Assembly (NCBI GenBank): GCA_045628085.1
Contig: JAZQOZ010000157.1
Span: forward strand, 6,940 to 70,939
DNA length: 64,000 nt
From: Firm-04 sp045628085
GTDB lineage: Bacteria > Bacillota > Clostridia > Oscillospirales > Ruminococcaceae
Reading direction: 5' to 3'
Made by a program: the position numbers and the translations under genes. Shown here piece by piece: positions 54,725-62,658 of the stretch; the first letter of the stretch is position 1, and every line of letters starts with the position of its first letter. The notes under the pieces are model-generated. The model worked only from the letters and a program-made list of their open reading frames with translations. It ran no database searches and was not told the DNA's origin.

Positions 54725-54742
54725 GTGTTTAGACCGCCGAGC
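54712..54742. other. attR (prophage/cotJC junction)
   Basis: The phage arm TTATATCTTTTTGGTG (54712-54727) is the inverted partner of the arm at 19626-19641. The core GACCGCCGAGC (54732-54742) is identical to attL. In the reconstructed attP the arms are separated by 14 bp whose centre is CC (54734-54735). Confidence 0.88.
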
Positions 54743-54825
54743 TGTGACATGATCATTTTTGCAAGACGCGCATTCGGCTGCGCGATTTTCACCGGATACT
54801 GCAATGCTTTCTCATAGTGAAACAT
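54712..54825 (-). pseudogene. cotJC: cotJC, 5' part, severed by the prophage
   Basis: From ATG 54825 this encodes MFHYEKALQYPVKIAQPNAR, then LAKMIMSQLGG, the canonical CotJC N-terminus. The frame crosses the att core and ends after six phage-encoded codons (LNTKKI) at 54712. It starts directly after the cotJB stop, in the normal cotJABC order. The missing 183 codons are at 19065-19626. Only excision of the prophage would give a full catalase. Confidence 0.93.
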
Positions 54826-55113
54826 TCAGTTCGCCTCCTTTTCCCACGGCCACGGGGTATTGCTCCATGCAGCCCAGCCGTTTTCAGTATTGGTCTGTTC
54901 CTTATAGAGCGCACCGAAACGCTTGACATAGGCGGCAGCGGCACGTTCACAGGCATCCCGATGTGCCAGCAGTGCATCCAGTGCTTCTGAATCTGTCGGA
55001 TGCGTATCCAGATACAGTGCGAGATCATGCATGGAAAACTGGTGCATCTGCACCTGCCGGAGCAGCTCAGCCCTTCCCATTGCATCCAAAGACTTCAACC
55101 GCATCTCTGCCAT
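54826..55113 (-). CDS. cotJB: Spore coat protein CotJB
   Basis: This 95-aa protein has the CotJB pattern: LLRQVQMHQFSMHDLALYLD, THPTDSEALDALLAH and the C-terminal WAAWSNTPWPWEKEAN. ATG 55113 has GGAGGT about 8 bp upstream. It overlaps the end of cotJA by 47 bp and its stop abuts the cotJC start. In Bacillus cotJ is transcribed by sigma-E in the mother cell; the same is expected here. Confidence 0.92.
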   Translation of the reverse strand: MAEMRLKSLDAMGRAELLRQVQMHQFSMHDLALYLDTHPTDSEALDALLAHRDACERAAAAYVKRFGALYKEQTNTENGWAAWSNTPWPWEKEAN

Positions 55114-55300
55114 CTTCCGTACCTCCCTTCCCCATTGTAAACGGCTTCACCAGTGAAGGAAATACCGTTCCTGATGCGAGCGCATCGGCGGCGGACATCG
55201 GAGTTTCCCAGTACTGATACGGTACATAAGCCATTGCCAGCGACAGCTTGGCAGGGAATGTGCCCTGCGGTGCCGCCGGAACAGTCTGATCCGGTAACAT
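55067..55300 (-). CDS. cotJA: Spore coat-associated protein CotJA
   Basis: This 77-aa protein contains SLAMAYVPYQYWETPMSAAD and GTVFPSLVKPFTMGKGG, the CotJA signature. AAAGGAG precedes ATG 55300. It is the first gene of the cotJABC operon. The last 16 codons overlap cotJB, a longer overlap than usual; the C-terminal tail after KPFTMG may be a lineage extension. Confidence 0.9.
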   Translation of the reverse strand: MLPDQTVPAAPQGTFPAKLSLAMAYVPYQYWETPMSAADALASGTVFPSLVKPFTMGKGGTEDGRDAVEVFGCNGKG

Positions 55301-55353
55301 AGACGTTCTCCTTTCTGTTATTCAGCGAATGCAGCGGATGTGCTGCACGGTAC

Positions 55354-55380
55354 ATTCTATGCAGCTGCGTCAAAATCTGA
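55354..55380 (-). promoter_or_regulatory. Possible sigma-E-type promoter of cotJ
   Basis: On the minus strand TCAGATT (55374-55380) and CATAGAAT (55354-55361) resemble the sigma-E -35 (TCATATT) and -10 (CATACAAT) with one mismatch each. The spacer is 12 bp, one or two shorter than usual. Confidence 0.35.
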
Positions 55381-55482
55381 CACATTGCGACAGCGCCATA
55401 TTCCTTTTAATAAGAATCTGCATATAGAAAAGTGTATTATTGTGTGATTCGCCGGAATCTGGTGCTGCCTGTACCCAAGTCC

Positions 55483-55511
55483 TTGACAATTTCGCCGCTG
55501 TATGCTATAAT
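55483..55511 (+). promoter_or_regulatory. Sigma-A promoter of the leader/ncRNA upstream of the synthetase gene
   Basis: Perfect TTGACA (55483-55488) and TATAAT (55506-55511) with a 17-bp spacer. The start is near 55518. Confidence 0.88.
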
Positions 55512-55517
55512 AATTCT

Positions 55518-55730
55518 ATCAATAGTCGGTGTATTGTAATATGATTCACTGCATCGGCAGAAAGGTCTGTTTTCTATGATCTCTGCATTTACGCTCGTCC
55601 TTCGACTTACGGTCTTGGCGCAAAGCTAAAGGCCTGCTTCGTTGTGTCACGGCGTTTCTGAAGAAAAGATCAGGAAAGCTGATATGAAGTATGACAACGG
55701 TGTGAGGCCAAAGGCTTCACACCGTTTTTT
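55518..55730 (+). ncRNA. Structured leader or small RNA (6S-like size) ending in a terminator
   Basis: A transcript of about 210 nt runs from the promoter at 55483-55511 to a strong terminator. It has no credible ORF. Visible stems are TTGTAATA with TATGACAA (closing, one mismatch), GCAGA with TCTGC, a GGTCTTGGC/GCTAAAGGCC arm with a GCAAA loop, and ATCAG-GAAAG-CTGAT. Length, closing stem and isolated promoter and terminator would fit a 6S RNA. The synthetase start lies only 27 bp beyond, with no promoter in between, so it may instead be a regulatory leader. Class not assigned. This accounts for most of the 456-bp gap between cotJA and the synthetase gene. Confidence 0.5.
55696..55730 (+). 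terminator. Strong intrinsic terminator before the synthetase gene
   Basis: A 14-bp stem (AACGGTGTGAGGCC, 55696-55709, with 55713-55726, one G-T pair) and an AAA loop are followed by TTTTTT. Confidence 0.92.
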
Positions 55731-55756
55731 CATTCCGATACTTGGGAGGTATCATC

Positions 55757-58282
55757 ATGAAAATCTGTTTTTCTACGCTGGGCTGTCCGGATTTTGAATG
55801 GCCGGATGTATATTCTATGGCAAAGGATCTTGGCTTTGACGGTATCGAGCTGCGCTGTTACGGTTTGCCTGCCGATCCGTACCGCAGTAAGCCGTTCACC
55901 GGTGCGCAGCTCCCGAAAACCGTTGCGAAACTGCGTTCCCTCAAGCTTGAGATCCCCTGCATCAGCTCGAACTGCTGCCTGAATGAAAAGGATAATGAAG
56001 AACAGAACCGCCGCGAACTGAAAGCCTGCATGGATCTTGCAAAAGCTGTCGGTGCGCCTTATATCCGTGTCCTCGGCGACCGCTATTCGGAAGTGACCGG
56101 TGCTGTTGATGATGCCTATGTTGCATCCGTTCTGACTTCTCTGATCCCGGAAGCAGAAGCCCATGATGTCACATTGCTTGTCGAAACAAACGGCGTTTTC
56201 AGCGATACCAAGCGCCTGAAAGCCATGCTCGATGCAATCGGCAGCATTCATGTTGCCGCACTTTGGGATACACACCACCCCTATCGCTACGGCGGTGAAA
56301 CGCCTGCCGAAACCGTTGCAAATCTCGGCAGCCTGATCAAATATGTCCAGACGAAGGACAGTTCTTTCAGGGACGGCGTTCTTCGCTATGAACTGATGGG
56401 CATGGGCGATATGCCGCTGGATGATATGATGGCGGCACTTGCCGGCATCAACTACACCGGATTTATCTCGCTGGAATGGGTTAAGCGCTGGATGCCGGAG
56501 CTTTCCGATGCAGGTATTGTTTTCCCGCAGTTTGCCGATTTCATGGCAAAATACCGCACGAAGTATAAGCATGAGCTTCAGGTCAGCCGCCGCGGAAACG
56601 GTTTTTATCCGTGGCCGAAGGAGCGTCTCATCAACTATACATTTCCGGATGTGCTTGACCGCATCTGCGAACAATTCCCGAATCAGTATGCGTTCCGCTA
56701 TACCGAACTGGATTATACGCGCACCTATCCGCAGTTCCGCGATGATGTCGACACCTTTGCACGCGCATTGATCGCAATGGGTGTCGGTGCAGGCGACAAG
56801 GTTGCGATCTGGGCAACCAACGTACCGCAGTGGTATATCACTTTCTGGGCAACGACCAAGATCGGCGCAGTTCTCGTAACGGTCAACACCGGAAATAAGA
56901 TCCACGAAACCGAATATCTGCTCAAACAGTCTGATACGCATACGCTTATCATGATCGACCAGTATAAGGGTACGGATTACAATGCGATCATCCGGACATT
57001 GATTCCGGAGCTTGCCGGTTCCGAGCCGGGAAAGCTCGAATCTGCGAAATTCCCGTTCCTGAAGAATATCATTACGATCGAAAGCAGCCAGCCCGGATGC
57101 TTCACATGGGAAGCAGCAGTCGCAAAATACACTGAAGTACCGCTGACCGAGGTGGAGCGCCGCCGCCGTGCGATCAAGAAGGATGATGTTGCGAATATGC
57201 AGTATACATCCGGTACGACCGGTTTCCCGAAGGGCGTTATGCTGACACATTACAATGTTATCAACAACGGCAAGGCGATCGGTGACTGCATGGACTTGTC
57301 CTCAGAGGACAGAATGATGATCCAGGTGCCGATGTTCCACTGTTTCGGTATGGTGCTTGCGATGACCGCATCTGTCACACACGCGGTCACAATGTCGCCG
57401 ATCACGGCATTCTCGCCGCGAAAAGGTCTGCATTGTATCAATCAGGAGAAGATCACCTGTTTCCACGGTGTTCCGACCATGTTTATCGCAATGCTCGGTC
57501 ATGAAAACTTCGCGCAGACTGATTTCTCTTATATGCGCACCGGTATTATGGCAGGTTCTCCGTGCCCGATCAAGACGATGCAGGAGGTCATTGAAAAGAT
57601 GCATATGCCGGAGATATGCATTACCTACGGTCAGACTGAGGCATCTCCTGCAACGACCATGTCCAAGACAACTGATTCGCTTGACGCGCGTGTCAATACA
57701 GTCGGCGGCCCGATCTTCGGTGTTGAATGTAAAATTGTCGATCCGGAAACCGGTGAGGAAGTGCCGGACGGCGTTGACGGCGAATTCTGCGCACGCGGCT
57801 ACAATATCATGAAGGGCTATTATAAGATGCCTGAAGCGACTGCCGCTGTCATTGATGAGGATGGCTGGCTGCACTCCGGCGACCTTGCACGCAGACTGCC
57901 TGATTCCGGCTATTTCAAGATCACGGGCAGAATCAAGGATATGATCATTCGCGGCGGTGAGAACCTCTATCCGAAGGAAATCGAAGATTTCCTCTATACG
58001 CATCCGGATGTCCGCGATGTGCAGGTGATCGGCGTGCCGGATAAGCAGTACGGCGAGGAAGCAATGGCGTGCATCATCCGGAATGAGGGTGCGGCCTGTA
58101 CCGAGGACGATCTGAAAGAGTATGTCCGTTCACACATGGACAAGACAAAGGTGCCGCGTTATGTCCGCTTTGTTGATTCGTTCCCGATGAATGCGGCAGG
58201 CAAGATCCTCAAATATAAGATGCGTGAGGAAGCGGTTGATTATTTGAATCTCCATGAAGCAAGCAATATTGTGACCGCATAA
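55757..58282 (+). CDS. Fusion of xylose-isomerase-like TIM barrel and acyl-CoA synthetase
   Basis: This 841-aa protein joins two enzymes. Residues 1-265 are an AP_endonuc_2/xylose-isomerase-like TIM barrel (FSTLGCPDFEWPDVYSMAKD, then LGFDGIELR and ETNGVFSDT). Residues 290-835 are an ANL-superfamily AMP-forming synthetase with the P-loop MQYTSGTTGFPKGVMLTH, YGQTEASPATTMS, and the A8/A10 region GRIKDMIIRGGENLYPKEIE and NAAGKILKYKM, including the catalytic Lys. GGGAGG precedes ATG 55757. The acyl substrate and the role of the barrel are unknown. Confidence 0.88.
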   Translation: MKICFSTLGCPDFEWPDVYSMAKDLGFDGIELRCYGLPADPYRSKPFTGAQLPKTVAKLRSLKLEIPCISSNCCLNEKDNEEQNRRELKACMDLAKAVGAPYIRVLGDRYSEVTGAVDDAYVASVLTSLIPEAEAHDVTLLVETNGVFSDTKRLKAMLDAIGSIHVAALWDTHHPYRYGGETPAETVANLGSLIKYVQTKDSSFRDGVLRYELMGMGDMPLDDMMAALAGINYTGFISLEWVKRWMPELSDAGIVFPQFADFMAKYRTKYKHELQVSRRGNGFYPWPKERLINYTFPDVLDRICEQFPNQYAFRYTELDYTRTYPQFRDDVDTFARALIAMGVGAGDKVAIWATNVPQWYITFWATTKIGAVLVTVNTGNKIHETEYLLKQSDTHTLIMIDQYKGTDYNAIIRTLIPELAGSEPGKLESAKFPFLKNIITIESSQPGCFTWEAAVAKYTEVPLTEVERRRRAIKKDDVANMQYTSGTTGFPKGVMLTHYNVINNGKAIGDCMDLSSEDRMMIQVPMFHCFGMVLAMTASVTHAVTMSPITAFSPRKGLHCINQEKITCFHGVPTMFIAMLGHENFAQTDFSYMRTGIMAGSPCPIKTMQEVIEKMHMPEICITYGQTEASPATTMSKTTDSLDARVNTVGGPIFGVECKIVDPETGEEVPDGVDGEFCARGYNIMKGYYKMPEATAAVIDEDGWLHSGDLARRLPDSGYFKITGRIKDMIIRGGENLYPKEIEDFLYTHPDVRDVQVIGVPDKQYGEEAMACIIRNEGAACTEDDLKEYVRSHMDKTKVPRYVRFVDSFPMNAAGKILKYKMREEAVDYLNLHEASNIVTA

Positions 58283-58293
58283 AATAAAGGAAG

Positions 58294-58334
58294 ATCCGCA
58301 GGAATACAGTTTTTTCTGTACTTCTGCGGATTTT
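58294..58334 (+). terminator. Terminator of the fusion gene
   Basis: ATCCGCAG pairs with CTGCGGAT (58294-58301 with 58324-58331), with an inner TACAG/CTGTA pair around six T residues, followed by TTTT. Confidence 0.88.
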
Positions 58335-58372
58335 GTATATCTGACCATTATATATCCATGTGCGGTGCTGTA

Positions 58373-58401
58373 TTGACAAAAGTGCAAGCCTCTGGTATAA
58401 T
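58373..58401 (+). promoter_or_regulatory. Sigma-A promoter of the cytidylate-kinase-like gene
   Basis: Perfect TTGACA (58373-58378) and TATAAT (58396-58401), 17-bp spacer, 59 bp before the start codon; an AT-repeat follows the -10. Confidence 0.88.
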
Positions 58402-58460
58402 ATATATATACGGCATCCATATCACAATCTCAGCATTTTTTGATGAAAAGGGGGATTTTT

Positions 58461-59069
58461 ATGAAACCGATCCTGATTTCCATTAGCCGAGAATACGGCA
58501 GCGGCGGCAAAGAAATTGCACAGAATATCTCTGAACGTCTCGAAGTGCCTGTCTTTGACCGCAAGCTCATCGACATGACAGCCGAACAATGCGGATATTC
58601 TGTGAAATTCATTCAGGAGAATGAGGAGCGCATGACCAGTTCGCTGCTTTATAATATCGCCGTTTCCGGTGCATTTTCTTCTTCAGCCGATACCGCCGCA
58701 CTGCCGCAGGATCATGTTTTTCTTGCGCAGAGCAAGATCATCACACAGCTTGCAGACGAGAATCCGTCTGCCGTATTTGTCGGGCGATGTGCTGATTATA
58801 TCCTGCGTGATCATCCGAGCCTGTTCAGCGTTTTCATTACTGCTGATATGGATTTCCGCGTCAAACACGCCATTGAACAATACAATGTTCCGGCTGACAA
58901 GGCATATTCCATCGTCAGCCGCCACGATAAGCAGCGCCGCCGTCACTATAATTATTTCACCGGCATGGAATGGGGCGCGACCTCAAATTATCATCTGATC
59001 CTCAATACAGGAAAACTCGGCATTGAAACTGTCACGGGTATTCTGATCGAGCTGATCAAGCACGCATAA
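58461..59069 (+). CDS. Cytidylate kinase-like family protein
   Basis: This 202-aa P-loop kinase has SISREYGSGGKEIAQNISER near the N-terminus, VFDRKLIDM and VFVGRCADYILRDHP, and a C-terminal R-rich lid (SRHDKQRRRHYNYFTG). It belongs to the cytidylate_kin2 family, close to but distinct from Cmk; the true substrate is uncertain. ATG 58461 follows AAGGGGG by about 7 bp. It is monocistronic, between its own promoter and terminator. Confidence 0.85.
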   Translation: MKPILISISREYGSGGKEIAQNISERLEVPVFDRKLIDMTAEQCGYSVKFIQENEERMTSSLLYNIAVSGAFSSSADTAALPQDHVFLAQSKIITQLADENPSAVFVGRCADYILRDHPSLFSVFITADMDFRVKHAIEQYNVPADKAYSIVSRHDKQRRRHYNYFTGMEWGATSNYHLILNTGKLGIETVTGILIELIKHA

Positions 59070-59082
59070 CAGCATGAAACAC

Positions 59083-59120
59083 AAAAGCCGTTAGGAGCAT
59101 GGCGCTCTTAACGGCTTTTT
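59083..59120 (+). terminator. Terminator of the cytidylate-kinase-like gene
   Basis: A long stem (AAAAGCCGTTA plus GAGC with their complements) is followed by a T-run; the A-rich 5' side could also serve the opposite strand. Confidence 0.88.
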
Positions 59121-59200
59121 GTCTGTTAATAAAGTTTCTGTATTGCAAATCACGACCAAAACTTTTGATTTGCCCGCCGCAAATTTCTTGATAAACTGAA

Positions 59201-59240
59201 AGAGGTGAAGCCGTTTCGGGTTTCACCTCTCTGATTTTTT
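59201..59240. terminator. Bidirectional terminator downstream of aspartate kinase
   Basis: AGAGGTGAAGCC (59201-59212) pairs with GGTTTCACCTCT (59219-59230). T-runs follow on both strands (CTGATTTTTT plus, TTTCAGTTTATC minus). Confidence 0.75.
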
Positions 59241-59241
59241 A

Positions 59242-60612
59242 TTATTCTTCGGAAATCGAATCGCTCAGTGCGCTGTTGACAAACATATCATAGATGCGGC
59301 GGACAGCTTCTTCAAAGTCACCGTCCAGCAGTCCGATGATAATATTCAGCTCACTCGAACCCTGATCGATCATCTTGACATTGATTCTTGCATGAGCAAG
59401 TGATGCGAAGATACGTGCCGCAGTACCGCGAGTTCTGCGCATTCCTCTGCCGACGACTGCAAGCAGGGAGATACCATGCTCCAGTTCGCAGGAATCCGGC
59501 TCGACTGCCTTGCGGATACGCGAAAGAACCGTCTTTTCTCTGCCCTTGATCGTTTCCTCTGCAAGGATGATCGTCATGGTGTCGATACCGGAAGGCATAT
59601 GCTCAAAGGAAATGCCCATTTCTTCCAGAACCGAAAGTACCTTACGGCAGAATCCAAGCTCTGCATTCATCATTGCCTTCTGAATATTGATCGCGCAGAA
59701 GCCCTTTTTGCCTGCGATGCCGGTAATGGTATAGCCGGTCTGTGCATCGGAATCGGCGCTGTCACCGGAAACGATCAGTGTTCCGGGTGCAGTCGGCTCA
59801 TTCGTATTGCGGATATTGATCGGGATGCCGGCGGCACGGACAGGGAAAATTGCATCCTCGTGCAGAACCGTTGCACCCATATAGGAAAGTTCACGCAGTT
59901 CCTCGTATGTGATCGTATTGATAACTGCCGCATCCTTGACGATTCTCGGATCAGCGACCAGAACGCCGGAAACATCCGTCCAGTTCTCATAGATCTCTGC
60001 GCGGACTGCGCGTGCCACAAGCGAACCTGTGATATCAGAGCCGCCGCGCGAGAATGTGATGACCTCACCGTTCGGGCCTGCACCATAGAAGCCCGGAATG
60101 ACCGCATTCGGCATATCTGCGAGCTTCTCACGCAGAGCAAGCATGGTTTCTGTCATCAGCAGACTTCCGCTCTCATTGAAGCAGATCACATCTGCCGCAT
60201 CCACAAACGGAAATCCGAGATAATCTGCAAGCAGCATACCGTTCAGATATTCACCGCGGCTTGCTGCAAAATCCTTTGTTGCGCCCTCTTTCAGGCGGTA
60301 TGCGATCCGGTCAAGCTCATCGGTCGGATCAAAGCTGAGTCCGAGTTCTTTTGCGATCTCCAGATAACGGCTGCGGATCTGACCGAGTGTATCGGAGAAA
60401 TCCTTGCCCTCTGACGCAAATCTCTGACAGGTATAGAGCATATCCGTGATTTTTGTATCATTTGAAAAGCGCTTTCCCGGCGCGGACGGAACGACATAAC
60501 GGCGCTCCGGATCAGACTCAATGATCGCCTTGACCTTTTTGAACTGTCCGGCATCTGCAAGCGAACTGCCGCCGAATTTCACAACCTTGCTGTTTCTCTG
60601 AACCTCTGACAT
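59242..60612 (-). CDS. lysC: Aspartate kinase
   Basis: This 456-aa enzyme phosphorylates aspartate, the first step toward lysine, diaminopimelate, threonine and methionine. The kinase domain has VVKFGGSSLADAGQFKK at the N-terminus and FYGAGPNGEVITFSRGGSDITG near residue 185. Two ACT domains (about 305-450) provide feedback control. ATG 60612 is preferred because AAAGGATG is about 8 bp upstream; ATG 60621 touches that site. No lysine riboswitch is seen in the upstream region. It is monocistronic. Confidence 0.93.
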   Translation of the reverse strand: MSEVQRNSKVVKFGGSSLADAGQFKKVKAIIESDPERRYVVPSAPGKRFSNDTKITDMLYTCQRFASEGKDFSDTLGQIRSRYLEIAKELGLSFDPTDELDRIAYRLKEGATKDFAASRGEYLNGMLLADYLGFPFVDAADVICFNESGSLLMTETMLALREKLADMPNAVIPGFYGAGPNGEVITFSRGGSDITGSLVARAVRAEIYENWTDVSGVLVADPRIVKDAAVINTITYEELRELSYMGATVLHEDAIFPVRAAGIPINIRNTNEPTAPGTLIVSGDSADSDAQTGYTITGIAGKKGFCAINIQKAMMNAELGFCRKVLSVLEEMGISFEHMPSGIDTMTIILAEETIKGREKTVLSRIRKAVEPDSCELEHGISLLAVVGRGMRRTRGTAARIFASLAHARINVKMIDQGSSELNIIIGLLDGDFEEAVRRIYDMFVNSALSDSISEE

Positions 60613-60917
60613 AACAAGCATCCTTTCATAATATAAATTTCCAGATACTATTATATTCGATTTTTCGGAAAAAATCTATTGACGGGATTTACAAACTTTG
60701 CATTCTGATACTGTGTTTTTTGTGTATACGGATGTACGCGGTACACGAACAAGCCGCAATACTGTCCTGTCAGCTTCATTTGTGACATTGTGAACGGGAC
60801 GTTTGGGGATTTTTCCGGAAACATTCACGGTGTTATCACCGTTTCACATTGTGCTGTCACAAAAATCCAGTATAATCTGAATGATCAATTTATTTGAAAG
60901 GACACGATACGATCACG
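60613..60917. promoter_or_regulatory. Divergent promoter region between lysC and the lipoprotein gene
   Basis: A minus-strand -10 TATAAT lies near 60650 for lysC, without a clear -35. On the plus strand TATAAT near 60873 with TTGTGC 16 bp upstream serves the lipoprotein gene. A small dyad ACGGTG-TTAT-CACCGT (60827-60842) and a spaced inverted repeat TTTGTGACA (60779-60787)/TGTCACAAA (60855-60863) precede the latter. Nothing else is recognisable in these 305 bp. Confidence 0.5.
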
Positions 60918-62615
60918 ATGAAAAAGTCACTTGCATTCTTATCAGCACTAATTCTGCTGACTGCGACAGCCTGCACCAATACGGATACTTCCTCTGTTGC
61001 GGATACAGCCAGTACAGAATCAACAGCATCTATGGAAACATCTGCGCCGGAAACGGCCCCTGCCGAACCGGAACCTGTAAAACCGCTGGTCAATCACATG
61101 AGCGCAACGGAGCTTGCATCCGCTGACCTGCACGAATTCACGCTGCTGGATGATATAAATCCGTATCAGGAGATCAAAATCAGTCTGGAATCCGAATCCG
61201 CTGCAAAATTCGTTGCAGATGCAGATCAATGGTTCGCAGAATTGTCGGAATCAGAAAAAGAGGATCCGGAAACTGTTCAATTCATGCAGATGGTGGATAT
61301 GAACAGAGAAGAAGCTGCGAAGGATCCCGATGCAAAAATATATAATCTCTGGAGAGTGAATGGTGTTCCGTATTTCCTTCCGTATGAACTCAGCTTTATG
61401 GTCGATATGGAATATGACGGCGGCGCGTTTGACATTACACAGCATCTCTATCAGGATCCTGAAACCGGAGAGATCATTGATATGTACCTGCCGATCGACG
61501 ATTCCAGATTCTTGAACGGAGATGTGTTTGACGAGAAAGGCTATCAGACATGGTCTGAATCATTGGAGATCGTTGATCAGGAAAAGCATTTTGAAAGCTA
61601 TGATGAATACCGTGAATGGGCGGACAGTTATTTGAATGAGATGTCGAAATGCAGTCCGATCTCTGCGGAGCATCTGAAAAAGATCGACAGAGCATTTTTC
61701 GATGTATTCATGAATCATACTGTTGAAGAAATACCGGTTGATCTGGTAGCAATACATGACAATGATTTCAGATATCAAATTATAGATCCGCTTGCAGATT
61801 ACCGCACTTTCTGGGAAATCAAAGACCGCGAGGGCGTGGATCATATCGCAGATTCTGTCCGCGAATTGAACCTGCATGACGATGAAACGGGCATTGATTT
61901 TCTGGCACACATCGTTCTGCCGCCCGATTATGACGAAAACAAGAGCTATCCGGCATTTGTCCTGACGGATGCTGTCTGGCGTTTCGGTGATACGCCTGCG
62001 CTTTACAAGGCAATGGAAGAAGGCAAGGCACAGGATGTCATTTTGGTGACGCTCGGTTTGAATTATTATATGGACAGTCAGGACATGGGCTTCCGCGACC
62101 AGTATCTGCTTTTTGACTGTGCATCGCTGACAGATTTTATCACGGATAACCTGATGCCGTATCTCGGTGAGCAGTTCAAGATCGACTTTGCAAATTCATC
62201 GCTGTACGGGCATTCGGACGGCGGTGCGTTCACCCACTATGCGGCGTTCAATTCGGACAAATACGAGAATCAGCCGTTCCGGAATTATATCATCGGTTCG
62301 CCTGCGCTCTGGGGTCTTCATCATCCGGACGAGGAAGGCGATATCACGGACTACAAGCGCGATTACGATTATTTCGAGCGAAATGATACATTCACCAAGA
62401 ATCTGTTTATCACCGCAGGCAAGGACGAAGATCCTGACTATGCGGACAGCTATGAGGAAGGGGAGGACACCACGCTGGAGGGCGTCAATGCGCTGAAAGA
62501 ACGTCTGGATGAACACGGCGTTACGACCGCAGAGGTAAAGCTCTATGACTCGCATCATTATCAGTACATCCCGGAGATGCTTGTTGAATTTCTCTGCAAA
62601 TATTATCCGGCATAA
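60918..62615 (+). CDS. Secreted lipoprotein with esterase (alpha/beta hydrolase) domain
   Basis: This 565-aa protein has a lipoprotein signal peptide (MKKSLAFLSALILLTATACT, lipobox Cys near residue 19) and a Ser/Thr/Ala-rich linker. An N-terminal region (about 50-310) is of unknown fold, and a putative esterase domain (about 320-560) follows. The nucleophile elbow is YGHSDGGAFTHY, and a late His is in YDSHHYQYIPEM, as in the Fes/putative esterase family that removes acyl groups from plant polymers. ATG 60918 is chosen for the signal peptide; the ribosome site (AAAGGA) is unusually far, about 16 bp. Ends at a terminator. Confidence 0.82.
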   Translation: MKKSLAFLSALILLTATACTNTDTSSVADTASTESTASMETSAPETAPAEPEPVKPLVNHMSATELASADLHEFTLLDDINPYQEIKISLESESAAKFVADADQWFAELSESEKEDPETVQFMQMVDMNREEAAKDPDAKIYNLWRVNGVPYFLPYELSFMVDMEYDGGAFDITQHLYQDPETGEIIDMYLPIDDSRFLNGDVFDEKGYQTWSESLEIVDQEKHFESYDEYREWADSYLNEMSKCSPISAEHLKKIDRAFFDVFMNHTVEEIPVDLVAIHDNDFRYQIIDPLADYRTFWEIKDREGVDHIADSVRELNLHDDETGIDFLAHIVLPPDYDENKSYPAFVLTDAVWRFGDTPALYKAMEEGKAQDVILVTLGLNYYMDSQDMGFRDQYLLFDCASLTDFITDNLMPYLGEQFKIDFANSSLYGHSDGGAFTHYAAFNSDKYENQPFRNYIIGSPALWGLHHPDEEGDITDYKRDYDYFERNDTFTKNLFITAGKDEDPDYADSYEEGEDTTLEGVNALKERLDEHGVTTAEVKLYDSHHYQYIPEMLVEFLCKYYPA

Positions 62616-62621
62616 TATATG

Positions 62622-62658
62622 CAAAAGGCGCATCGTGTATTTACGGTGCGCCTGTTTT
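62622..62658. terminator. Bidirectional terminator between convergent genes
   Basis: GGCGCATCGT (62627-62636) pairs with ACGGTGCGCC (62643-62652); TGTTTTTG follows on the plus strand and TTTTGC on the minus strand. It overlaps the last codons of the epimerase gene. Confidence 0.88.

Larger units (their letters stand above)
19616..54742. mobile_element. Serine-integrase prophage (siphovirus type, about 35.1 kb) inserted in cotJC
   Basis: Bounded by an 11-bp repeat (GACCGCCGAGC at 19616-19626 and 54732-54742). The content is complete for a temperate siphovirus: integrase, repressor and Cro-like genes, replication and recombination genes, terminases, HK97-type portal, protease and capsid, tail genes including a 1240-aa tape measure, fibres, holin and endolysin. 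I see no frameshift or large deletion in the structural genes, so it may be inducible. The tape-measure gene implies a long flexible tail. Confidence 0.95.

Noticed and set aside
55600..55650. c-di-GMP-I riboswitch suggested by GCGCAAAGCTAAAGGCC
   Set aside because: The CGCAAAGC-like string is similar to the GEMM core, but the second conserved arm and the P3 pairing are missing, and the string can be explained by a simple hairpin.
55730..57250. A 506-codon minus-strand open frame opposite the fusion synthetase
   Set aside because: Shadow of a codon-biased gene on the other strand; no start signal and no recognisable domain. The same holds for long antisense frames at 28607-30172, 47136-48158 and 59476-60414.
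60613..60893. Lysine riboswitch upstream of lysC
   Set aside because: The 305-bp region lacks the conserved lysine-riboswitch elements and has no terminator before lysC.
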